DNA from: Lachnospiraceae bacterium
GTDB taxonomy: Bacteria > Bacillota > Clostridia > Oscillospirales > Ruminococcaceae
Reading direction: 5' to 3'
DNA length: 14,386 nucleotides
NCBI GenBank assembly: GCA_023664705.1
Contig: JAMPFE010000049.1
Coordinates: 1-14,386 of the forward strand
Part shown: one piece after another, positions 1 to 6,322 of the stretch
How positions within the stretch are numbered: the stretch's first letter is position 1
How the letters are laid out: every line of letters begins with the position of its first letter
The notes under the pieces: model-generated
What the model saw: only the letters and a program-made list of their open reading frames with translations
Databases searched by the model: none
Told to the model about the DNA's origin: nothing
Made by a program: the position numbers and the translations under genes

Positions 1-1181
1 TAATCATCTTGTCATCATCACGAATTGCCTGTTTTGCAAGCCGCTGAATATCCTCCAAAACCGTGTCATAAAGCGCCGCCGCAGTTATCCGATGTTTAGT
101 GCAGCCCTTTATTCCGTCTTTTCTGTAACTGTTACAATAAAAATCAAAATTCGCGTTATAATCGTCCTCGTTCCAAGTTCTATGATTTCTTTGCAAACTC
201 AAGCTGTAACCGCAGTCGGGACATTTCAGCAAACCACAGAAAATATTGTCGTATTTTTCGCTGTCGCCGACCCCTTTCTTGCGGCTCGTAATCAGCTTTT
301 GCACCAATTCCCACTCATCGGGTTCGATTATCGGCTCGTGCATTCCGTCGACGATTATTATCTCATCTTCGGAACAGCGCCGGGGCGGCGAATTTTTTCC
401 TCGGATAATATCGCCGCAATGCGTTTCAGGCTCAATCCGTCCTTTGCCATTTGAAATATGCGCCGAACGGTGGGCGCATATTTTTCGTTGATAACAAGAT
501 GATTTTTGTCGGCGGGGTCCTTCTCGTAGCCGTAAGGCGCGGTATCCTCGATGAATTTTCCTTGCCGTTTTTTCGTCATCAATGCCGAGCGCGTCTTCTT
601 GGAAAGGTCTTGGACGTAACCAAGTTCTTGAACGGCGTAAAGCCTATTGTAGAGCCATTCGTCGCATCCACGCCGTCTGTGTGTTCGGGAAAGAAAATCT
701 CCGCAAATCGTTTGAGTTAGCTGGGACTAATTCGCGACAATTATAATAATTTTGTCGCCCGAAATTAAATTCCAAATCTATTTTAAATTTAGCACATTCA
801 AAACTGCAAATTTATTCGGAGCAAATTAGTTAGCATTGCAATTTCCAAATTTTAACTCAAATTTACAGCAATTCCAAATATTTACATCGCGAAACTGCAA
901 TTATCTGCAACTAACTCCAAATCGGCTGCAAATAACTGCACGCGAACTGCAAAAGGCTGCAAAATAAGGAACAAATTCCAACGACTTGTTCCCAAAACTA
1001 AAAATTTTTGCAAGTTTCCAATTAAAAAAATTCAAATTTTGTAATTGCCGAATTATTTTTCACGGCAATATTTCACGAGAATTTCACGCCGGTTTTGTAT
1101 ACCGGAGCTTCCGCAGCCCACAACGCCGCCGCGCCTCAAACGCAGACACAGAGCGGTTTCGCAGGCTGTCGGTTATACCAT
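1..1181 (-). pseudogene. Large serine recombinase (TnpX/Tn4451 type), dissected pseudogene, continues past the left edge
   Basis: Remains of a transposon-type large serine recombinase. The start is clear: ATG at 1181 behind GGAGG (1187-1191) and a good promoter. Reading on gives M-V-stop, then a recognisable N-terminus in the same frame to 1053, with ETALCLRL and later SSGIQNRREIL and KYCREK, as in TnpX-like proteins (usually ALYLRLSR...). The family's catalytic Ser position appears to be Arg. From 1052 to 718 there is AT-rich repeat DNA instead of coding sequence. Homology returns at about 717-620 (FAEIFFPE, DGVD, TPFKNL). It then jumps frame near 615 to YVQDLSKKTRSAL and the Recombinase domain (APYGYEKDP, about 582-361), and jumps again near 361 to the zinc ribbon (HEPIIEPDEW, CGLLKCPDCGYS), open to base 1. 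About 40-60 residues are missing at the last jump. A non-functional gene is near certain; the family name is known from motif memory only. Confidence 0.85.
718..1052. repeat. AT-rich block with helically phased CTGCAA repeats, interrupting the recombinase relic
   Basis: No gene is visible here. The block separates the N-terminal and later parts of the recombinase relic, and it is longer (335 bases) than the roughly 60 residues it replaces. Between 891 and 962 the hexamer CTGCAA or a one-base variant recurs at 895, 905, 915 (CTCCAA), 926, 936 (CTGCAC), 947 and 957, that is every 10-11 bases, with varying spacer bases. Looser CAA-ending copies lie at about 804, 856 and 867. Two perfect 7-base inverted repeats flank the array: GCGACAA/TTGTCGC at 734-740/752-758 and GGAACAA/TTGTTCC at 968-974/986-992. 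No clear terminal inverted repeats or target duplications were found. Function is unknown. Confidence 0.6.
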
Positions 1182-1196
1182 AATATCCTCCTTTTT

Positions 1197-1246
1197 CGCG
1201 GACAACCGATGTATTCGACAATTCTATTATACACCGATTGTCCGCG
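1197..1246. promoter_or_regulatory. Imperfect inverted repeat overlapping the recombinase promoter (probable operator or hairpin leader)
   Basis: The arms are 1197-1213 and 1230-1246, 17 bases each with two mismatches, around a 16-base centre. The right arm spans the spacer between -35 and -10 and the left arm lies in the early transcribed region. A DNA-binding dimer, perhaps the recombinase itself, could sit here; alternatively the transcript folds as a hairpin upstream of the ribosome binding site. The role is inferred; the symmetry is seen. Confidence 0.65.
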
Positions 1247-1254
1247 AATTTCAA
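1226..1254 (-). promoter_or_regulatory. Sigma-A promoter of the recombinase relic
   Basis: On the minus strand, TTGAAA (1249-1254) and a perfect TATAAT (1226-1231) are separated by 17 bases. It points to the ATG at 1181, with GGAGG in between. It lies largely inside the inverted repeat at 1197-1246. Confidence 0.8.
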
Positions 1255-1285
1255 GTGCTTTTTTGAAATTTATTGTAATTGTGCG

Positions 1286-1429
1286 CTATTTTGCCGCAGT
1301 TACTGTTTTATTGTGTGATCTCAGCTTGCTTTCAATTTGATCTTGCAGTATTTTCTTGATTATTTCCGTATTCTTTTCCGTGCACGTATAATGCGGATTT
1401 ACGATTACTTTAGGCTTGGATTTTTTCAT
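1286..1429 (-). CDS. Small 47-residue protein of the mobilisation module, unknown function
   Basis: An intact 47-codon gene, ATG at 1429 to TAG at 1286, with an AAGGGGG ribosome binding site about 7 bases before the start. It begins only 16 bases after the stop of the relaxase C-terminal frame, so it is very likely co-transcribed with the relaxase. The protein starts MKKSKPKVIVNPHY, followed by a Lys/Glu-rich helix-prone stretch (TEKNTEIIKKILQDQIESKL). I recall similar short proteins next to relaxase and recombinase genes in Clostridia elements but know of no function. No signal peptide or membrane segment is seen. It may be an accessory factor for the recombinase or relaxase; that is inference from position. 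The promoter of the recombinase lies just downstream. Confidence 0.7.
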   Translation of the reverse strand: MKKSKPKVIVNPHYTCTEKNTEIIKKILQDQIESKLRSHNKTVTAAK

Positions 1430-1445
1430 AATTTACCCCCTTTCG

Positions 1446-3114
1446 TCAATGATGTTTTGGTTTCGGTTTGTGTTGTTGTGCAACTTGCTGTTCCTTTTGC
1501 GCCTTAATGAGGTTGTCGATGTAATTGCCCTCGACAATTTTCTCATAGGCGTTTATCAACTCGGAAATGCGCTTTAGCTGTTGCCGTTCATCATCACGAT
1601 CTTGATTATTACCGATGAACTCTTGCAGATCAGCCGCCTTGTCGTACATCTGTTCGCGCGAGGTAATACCGAGATCGCGAATTGTGATAAGCTGTTCCGC
1701 CAAGTAATTTATCTCTGCGTCGTTTTGGAATGTGTAGAGTTTTGTCGGGTCGAGTTTGCGCGGAGTATATGTAAATTGCTTGACCGCGATTACCACGTTC
1801 ATAATTTCGATGTGGAACTTTTTTCGACCTCGCCCGCCGTTTGGAATTTCTCTCGAACGGCGTTCGTGTAATTATTGCGGTTTGCTATCCGCTGTTCAAG
1901 TTTTATCGGCAAATACGCGTCACCCAAAGTTTTCAGACGCACGAACCTTTGTGCGAATGTGGGCTTGACCGCGAGATGCTTTCCGTCCTTTATTTCATAA
2001 CCGCGCCTTTTCAGCAAATCCCAAAAATCCTCAAGATTTTTAGAACAGTAGACAAGGCGGTCGATCTCCAGCTTGATTTTATCTCTAATGCCCTCGGTTT
2101 TACTCGGACGATAACTCGCGGCGATAGTAGCTGTGGTTTTCTCAGCGTAATCGGGGATATGGAGCGTGGTGTTTTCCTCGATAAACGGCACGTTGATCTT
2201 TGAGAGTTCGGCAGCAACAAATTGCAATTTGTCCTCGGAAAATATCTCGAACGGAACGAATTTTGCGTCAAGTTTGCCGCGTAATTCCGCAAGCTGTTTG
2301 TCTTGTTCCGTGATCTTTTGCCGCAGAAAATCGTTCTGATTATTTAAAAGAACAGCGTCCTCGGCGGTGAACTCGGTATCGGGTTTCTTTTTCAACTCGT
2401 TGATTTGTCTGTTAGCTGCTCGGATCGCGGCTTTTTTCGCGGCGAAGTCTTTGTACTCGTCAACCGACAGATGCTCGTAGTGTGCGTTCTTGATGTCGCG
2501 TTCAAAGCCGTGCTTGCGGAGAATGGCGGTCATCTGCTCAAACTCAACGTCCTTCCAAACCGCCACTCGGATTTTTTGTGAGAACTTGCGACAATTCCTT
2601 GTTCGGCGAGGGCACGTTTCAGCGATACTCGCGTGGATAAACCGCGTGTCTGATTTGTGCATATCGGCACGAAATCTATATGAAAATGTGGAGTAGCCTC
2701 GTCCAAATGGAGAACCGCGTTGAACACCTTTATATTTTTGTTCCGTTCCTCAAACGACAACATATACTCGTCAAGCATTTCTTTTGCGATTTCCCAATTG
2801 CCCGATTTTAAACCGCAACTCTCCGTATCCCCGAATTGAATGACCGCCTCATAGAACGGTTTCTCCTGTTTGCCATTCTTGATGTGTTCGTAGTAGTCGA
2901 GGATTTTCTCGTTAGAACGTTTTCGAGAGTTGTATTCCTCAAGTGCCGCGTCAAAGAGTTCGTGGTATTTCTCACGAAGATTTTCGGACTTATAGATGAT
3001 GTTGTCGCTCGTCCGATCTGCATCAACGTTCTTCGCTTTGAACGTACGGTTGTTGTGTTCGATAACGCCATTGTCCACCCTGAACGTCAAGGATAATTTT
3101 TTGGCATTTTCCAA
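1446..3114 (-). pseudogene. Pre/MobV-family relaxase (mobilisation protein), two frameshifts
   Basis: Nicks the transfer origin and pilots the strand during conjugative mobilisation. The start is taken as TTG at 3114, because GGAGG lies 8 bases upstream (3123-3127) and the protein there (ENAKKLSLTF) matches where the family begins. Seen motifs: HNNR (residues 20-23), NVDADR (29-34), and HLDEATPHFHID (136-147), the metal-binding HxDE...PHxH signature of Pre/MobV relaxases. The first frame runs to 2530 and goes off homology at about 2563, where SEW should be followed by AVWKDVEFEQM; one G is missing (GTGGCGG). The second frame covers a coiled-coil-like Lys/Glu region and ends at 1799. The third frame (AVKQFTYTPRKLDP..., 1802-1446) is restored by one extra A in the A6 run at 1819-1824. 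An ATGA overlap joins the last two frames, so the C-terminal piece could still be translated. A full-length product is unlikely unless slippage occurs. Confidence 0.85.
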
Positions 3115-3567
3115 TTTTGCCGCCTCCTTTGTGAAAATTGAATTTTGGGCTTGGTAGGATTTGCCCTTCGTTGAATAGGCAAACCTCGCCAAGCGCATAG
3201 TAATAATTCGTGCATAACGGGAAAGCACTTAACTCAATAAGCACTTTCCGTAGTCTGCGACCACCGAAAGCGCGATTGAGTTGGGGAGTTCCCCAAGCCC
3301 CCGTGTGAGGATTTTGAAAAAATCCGTGCAAATTCTCAAATTCCGAAACGGGCTTTGATGTGAACCAACAGGCAAAATGCTTCGAGGGTTTTGAATTTAC
3401 CCTTGCAGTTCACAAGCGGATCCGAAAAAGAAAATTTGATTTTCCACGGAGTAGCGATGGGAAATTTTTCAGACCGCTCACGCGCCACACGATTATTTCT
3501 TGGGTAAACGGCGCGGCAGTCGGTGCGCTGATGCTGCGGACGGGAGAGGTAAATCGCTGCCGACCGC
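3115..3567. other. Gene-free region upstream of the relaxase, candidate transfer origin (oriT)
   Basis: About 450 bases without a credible gene. It lies between the initiator and the relaxase, where mobilisable elements usually keep oriT. It holds several structured features: the palindrome TTGGGGAGTTCCCCAA (3281-3296, 7-base arms), a perfect 7-base hairpin GGATTTT/AAAATCC (3309-3325), two AAGTGCTT copies on the minus strand around 3226-3247, and a 12-base direct repeat GACCGCTCACGC at 3472-3483 and 3562-3573. A 16-base sequence at 3183-3198 recurs almost exactly, in inverted orientation, at 4922-4938. The nick site itself cannot be named from sequence alone. Confidence 0.45.
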
Positions 3568-3573
3568 TCACGC
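3472..3573. repeat. 12-base direct repeat GACCGCTCACGC, 90 bases apart
   Basis: Exact copies at 3472-3483 and 3562-3573. The second copy overlaps the last codons of the initiator. It could be a relaxase or initiator binding site, or a trace of a local duplication; nothing in the sequence decides. Confidence 0.5.
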
Positions 3574-4476
3574 ACTCCCGTACATATCGTGATTGACACG
3601 CATGGTGTAGTAGCTGTCGATTGTTGTCGGCGCATTGTAAAGCATAGTAATGAGATACGCGCGAATGTTGCGAACCTCGCTTGTATTCTCTTTCAGCGAG
3701 GTCAAAACGTAGTCTATATGGCTGCTGTCGAGTTTAAGGAAACGACTCTTAACGACCCTCTTGCGGCATATCCTCTCCATTCACTCGAACCGTATCACGC
3801 TTTGAGCAGATAACGTCAAGCATAATCGCTACAAGTTCGTCCACCTTTTCTTTTTCGGTCTGGTAATCGTACTCGATGTTATCTCGGATAAGCCGAAGAT
3901 ACTCGGCGCGTTCCTCCGAAGAACACCAAGGCTTTGTTATATCCATCGTATCAATCCTGTTGGGGATTGATTGATTTGGATTATTAACTAAAGATTTATT
4001 ATTTGGATTATATGTATGTTTGTAAGCTTTCCCAAACAAGTTTGCGAGTTTTCAGCAGACAAGTTTGTGGAAAACTTACAAACTTGTTTGCTGTTTTTCA
4101 CCGTAAGCGGATTGAGCGAGCGCATAATTCCCTCGCCATTTTGGAGTAATGTTCGGAGTAGAACAATATCATTGTTCACCCGAAAGAACCGCCGCGCGGG
4201 TATGCCTTTCTTGCAACACTCAATCAAGCCTGTTTCCGCGAGGTACTTAATCGCTCCGTCTTGCTGATAACGAGTAAGCCCCGTACTCTCTTGCAGATCG
4301 GCGATAGTGGAATAAAAACAGCCGTCCTCGTCAAGCATATTGTGTTTATCGTAGTAAGCCTGTTTTGCAATGAGCGCCGAGTAGATAATCGCCTCGTTCG
4401 TGCCGAATGCGTGAGCGAGAGGTCGGTTGATCGTCACGGTATTGTCGGGGTTCAGCAGCTTGAATATCTCGTCCAT
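3568..4476 (-). pseudogene. Replication initiator (winged-helix N-terminus, DUF6017-like C-terminus), two frameshifts
   Basis: Plasmid-type replication initiator of a mobilisable element. ATG at 4476 is two bases after the stop of the HTH gene, with an AAAGGGG ribosome binding site inside that gene's end. The N-terminal frame (MDEIFKLLNPDNTVTINRPL..., to 3988) looks like a winged-helix initiator domain (FYSTIADLQESTGLTRYQQ, then GLIECCKKGIPARRFFRV). Its frame is lost at 4031-4033, where one G is missing after CLG; homology continues in another frame as GKAYKHTYNPNNKS. That frame ends at 3749 after EDMPQEGR. Family members read on as EVVKSRFLKL, which is found in a third frame (to 3568) once one G is removed from the run at 3756-3758. 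The tail RAYLITMLYNAPTTIDSYY is typical of this family. Two independent indels make it a probable pseudogene. Family name is from memory of the C-terminal motif. Confidence 0.8.
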
Positions 4477-4478
4477 AA

Positions 4479-4769
4479 TTACCCCTTTCTGCCGCTAAAA
4501 TACGCGAGCAATTCAGCTCTCGGAATAAGTATCTTTCCGCGCTTGCCTTGTCCGCAACGTACAAAAGGCAAAGCCTCACGCGCTACCAATTGTCGAACCG
4601 TGTACTCGTTCAGCCATTTTACAACCTCGCAGCACTCTTTGACCGTGAGCATTTCCACCGTGTCGGGCGTGGGAACAGGCTCGGCAGCTTTGAGTGGTTC
4701 GCTTTCTACAAGCTGTTCAAGCAAGCTGCTCATCGTTGCAATGATTTCTTCTCTCTTGGTGTTTGTCAT
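4479..4769 (-). CDS. Excisionase-family helix-turn-helix protein
   Basis: Intact 96-residue DNA-binding protein, first gene of the backbone operon. ATG at 4769 has GGAGG 7 bases upstream (4777-4781). Residues 1-36 form a helix-prone, Glu-rich lead. Residues 40-66 (MLTVKECCEVVKWL...TVRQLVARE) fit the MerR-like HTH of excisionases: a Thr-Val-x-Glu start, the second helix, then the RQLVARE recognition part. A basic wing follows (RCGQGKRGKILIPRAELLAYF), as in HTH_17 proteins. The role could be excision directionality for the recombinase or control of the initiator gene that follows two bases after its stop. It is the only sizeable backbone gene with no frame damage, which would fit a continuing regulatory job at the divergent promoters at 4820-4864, though chance is possible because it is short. 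Confidence 0.8.
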   Translation of the reverse strand: MTNTKREEIIATMSSLLEQLVESEPLKAAEPVPTPDTVEMLTVKECCEVVKWLNEYTVRQLVAREALPFVRCGQGKRGKILIPRAELLAYFSGRKG

Positions 4770-4819
4770 AAAATTACCTCCGTGATTTTGATTTTTCCGA
4801 AACGTTTTCGGCTAACAAT

Positions 4820-4848
4820 ATTTTACAATAATCCCTTGACAAATTCAA
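4820..4848 (-). promoter_or_regulatory. Promoter of the HTH-initiator-relaxase operon
   Basis: On the minus strand, TTGAAT (4843-4848) and TAAAAT (4820-4825) have 17-base spacing, about 50 bases before the HTH gene start. Its -35 region abuts that of the plus-strand promoter. Confidence 0.65.
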
Positions 4849-4864
4849 GATTTTGTGGTATCAT
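4836..4864 (+). promoter_or_regulatory. Promoter of the zinc-ribbon gene, divergent from the backbone promoter
   Basis: TTGACA (4836-4841), 17 bases, TATCAT (4859-4864), with an extended TG motif (TGGTATCAT). It overlaps the minus-strand promoter back to back, so occupancy of one should exclude the other. A TACAAGGATA copy sits at the expected transcription start (4866-4875). Confidence 0.75.
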
Positions 4865-5090
4865 ATACAAGGATACAATTATTAAAAACTTAAATCCTTG
4901 CAAGAAATAAAGCGCTTAATAATGCGCCTTGGCGAGGTGTTTTCACCTTATCCTTGTAAAATTGCATTTTATTTTATGAGTGGCTTTATTATCGCGTTTT
5001 ATAAAATGCGATTTATTGTAATTTGGCATTAAAATGGTTGATTTTAAGTATTATATCCTTGTAAACATTTTGACAAGAAAGGAACTAATT
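4865..5090 (+). promoter_or_regulatory. Long structured leader with repeated TATCCTTGTAA-like sites
   Basis: The 4770-5090 interval holds no gene. The leader of about 220 bases has TATCCTTGTAA exactly at 4949-4959 and 5054-5064, ATCCTTGCAA at 4894-4903, and the inverted form TACAAGGATA at 4866-4875. CAAGGAT (4868-4874) can pair with ATCCTTG (4894-4900) or with either later copy, so alternative folds are possible. Other symmetric pieces are AAGCGCTT (4909-4916), CGCCTTGGCG (4925-4934), AGGTG/CACCT (4935-4948), and GCATTTTAT/ATAAAATGC (4964-4972/5001-5009). This may be an operator set or an RNA switch. It matches no riboswitch class I know. Confidence 0.5.
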
Positions 5091-6113
5091 ATGAATAATT
5101 TGCGCAGATTTGACATTAAATATGATTACTCGATAATTATGTGCTTTTCGGAGCGTTCGGAAACGCTGATCGGCGGCTCTGAAAAGATATTGAAAAAGGC
5201 TTTGAAGAACGGCAAAAATCCAAACCTTGCTGTTAAAGATTTGGACGTTTACTATCGCAATCTGCCGCTCGGAACGCTCGCTTTGGAAATATATCAAAGT
5301 GCGCCCGAAATAGATGAAATTCAAAATCTTGTCGATAAATTATGCGCAAATTTGATTGAAAAGCATACTAACAACATCAAGATAGCTGATACGAAATTGA
5401 GCCTTGACACGTTGGCTTGCTCCGAGAAACATACCGCGGTTATCCGCGTTCTGGCGCGGACGATTTTGGTGTGGTATGCCGCTGTAACCAACTACTATAT
5501 GAACGGCAAATTCGGCATTCCGATACCGCAAAAAGAACGCGCAGCTCTCGGTGTGCAATTCCGAGATGAAGTGACCGCGCTCATTGAAACGATGTTTACA
5601 ACGCTGAAAAAGAAAATATCTCCGCAAGATAATACGGAGATACGACAAATTATTAAAAATAATTGCACCGAAATAGGCGAATTTCTTTCCGAATATTCGA
5701 GTTACTTATTGCAAAATAATGTGTTCTGTATTCATTGCAGATTATGCAACAATTATTTTCTCGCAAATTCGCGCAACGCGCGGTATTGTGCGGATTGTAA
5801 GCTGCTACGCAAGAAGAACAGCAAGAAAATCTATGCCGAAAAATGCGCCGAGGGTGTGCATAACGAGCGGCAGAGGGTAAAGTTTCGGTTCGAGAATTTT
5901 ATTCACAAAAACAGGCGGTGGGCGAGGCTGTCGGATAACGCCAAAGCCGAGTACAAGGCTCTCCACGATGAGTTTATCCGCACGTCTGCGGCTATGCTCA
6001 GAAAATACGATGAGCAAGGCGGCGCGGATTTGGAGCGGAAGATCGCGTGCTATCTTGCCAGCGTGGACGCCGATAGGGTGAACTTGGAGTGCAGGATCGG
6101 GAGCATAAGGTGA
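5091..6113 (+). CDS. Zinc-ribbon protein, DUF6076-like, unknown function
   Basis: Intact 340-residue soluble protein. ATG at 5091 is preferred over the in-frame ATG at 5034, because AAAGGA lies just upstream and the 5034-5090 stretch contains the last TATCCTTGTAA leader repeat. Residues 1-205 are mostly helical with no motif I can name. A zinc ribbon follows: C216-x2-C219-x13-C233-x2-C236, with an extra C213 (VFCIHCRLCNNYF...RYCADC), similar in shape to CGNR/DUF6076 fingers. The rest (237-340) is basic and helical (KLLRKKNSKK, ENFIHKNRRW). No signal peptide or membrane segments are seen. It has its own promoter and leader, divergent from the backbone operon, and lies 209 bases before hsdR. 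Nucleic-acid binding is likely from the finger and basic tail; a regulator or defence accessory role is inference. The family label is from memory. Confidence 0.7.
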   Translation: MNNLRRFDIKYDYSIIMCFSERSETLIGGSEKILKKALKNGKNPNLAVKDLDVYYRNLPLGTLALEIYQSAPEIDEIQNLVDKLCANLIEKHTNNIKIADTKLSLDTLACSEKHTAVIRVLARTILVWYAAVTNYYMNGKFGIPIPQKERAALGVQFRDEVTALIETMFTTLKKKISPQDNTEIRQIIKNNCTEIGEFLSEYSSYLLQNNVFCIHCRLCNNYFLANSRNARYCADCKLLRKKNSKKIYAEKCAEGVHNERQRVKFRFENFIHKNRRWARLSDNAKAEYKALHDEFIRTSAAMLRKYDEQGGADLERKIACYLASVDADRVNLECRIGSIR

Positions 6114-6200
6114 GCGAGTTGATATATGTATCATCTTTTTCTGCTTTAGGTGGTCTGTTACATTTGTTCGCATTGTCCATTTATTTGCTGTCTTAAAATG

Positions 6201-6229
6201 TTGACATTTTCCGCTTTTTGTGGTATAAT
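6201..6229 (+). promoter_or_regulatory. Consensus promoter of the hsd operon
   Basis: Perfect TTGACA (6201-6206), 17 bases, perfect TATAAT (6224-6229), plus an extended -10 TG (TGGTATAAT). About 90 bases of leader precede the hsdR start. A near-perfect sigma-A site suggests strong constitutive transcription, and no obvious operator overlaps it. The rest of 6114-6322 shows nothing else I can name. Confidence 0.85.
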
Positions 6230-6322
6230 ATAATTAAGGTTAGTTTTACTTTTCAGAGAGAACCGCCGCATACTAATCCGCAAGTTCCACCTAAGCACGA
6301 TTTAATGAAAGGATAACGGGCT

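Noticed and set aside
891..962. CRISPR-like array in the CTGCAA block
   Set aside because: The repeated unit is only six bases with 4-5 base linkers; CRISPR repeats and spacers are several times longer, and no cas genes are present.
1819..1824. Classical A-AAA-AAG programmed frameshift
   Set aside because: The zero frame reads GAA-AAA-AGT, so the heptamer is not in the required phase; only simple A-run slippage remains possible.
3115..3228. N-terminal extension of the relaxase
   Set aside because: The frame is open, but family members begin at the TTG 3114 position, which has GGAGG 8 bases upstream.
3023..3331. Minus-strand open frame before the relaxase
   Set aside because: It overlaps the relaxase start in another frame, has no ribosome binding site, and runs through the palindromic candidate oriT; it looks non-coding.
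3336..3635. Minus-strand open frame after the initiator
   Set aside because: Overlaps the initiator C-terminus, is rich in Arg/Pro from GC-skewed codons and has no recognisable motif or ribosome binding site.
5034..5090. Earlier ATG for the zinc-ribbon gene
   Set aside because: No ribosome binding site precedes it, and the added residues cover a leader repeat; ATG 5091 has AAAGGA at good spacing.
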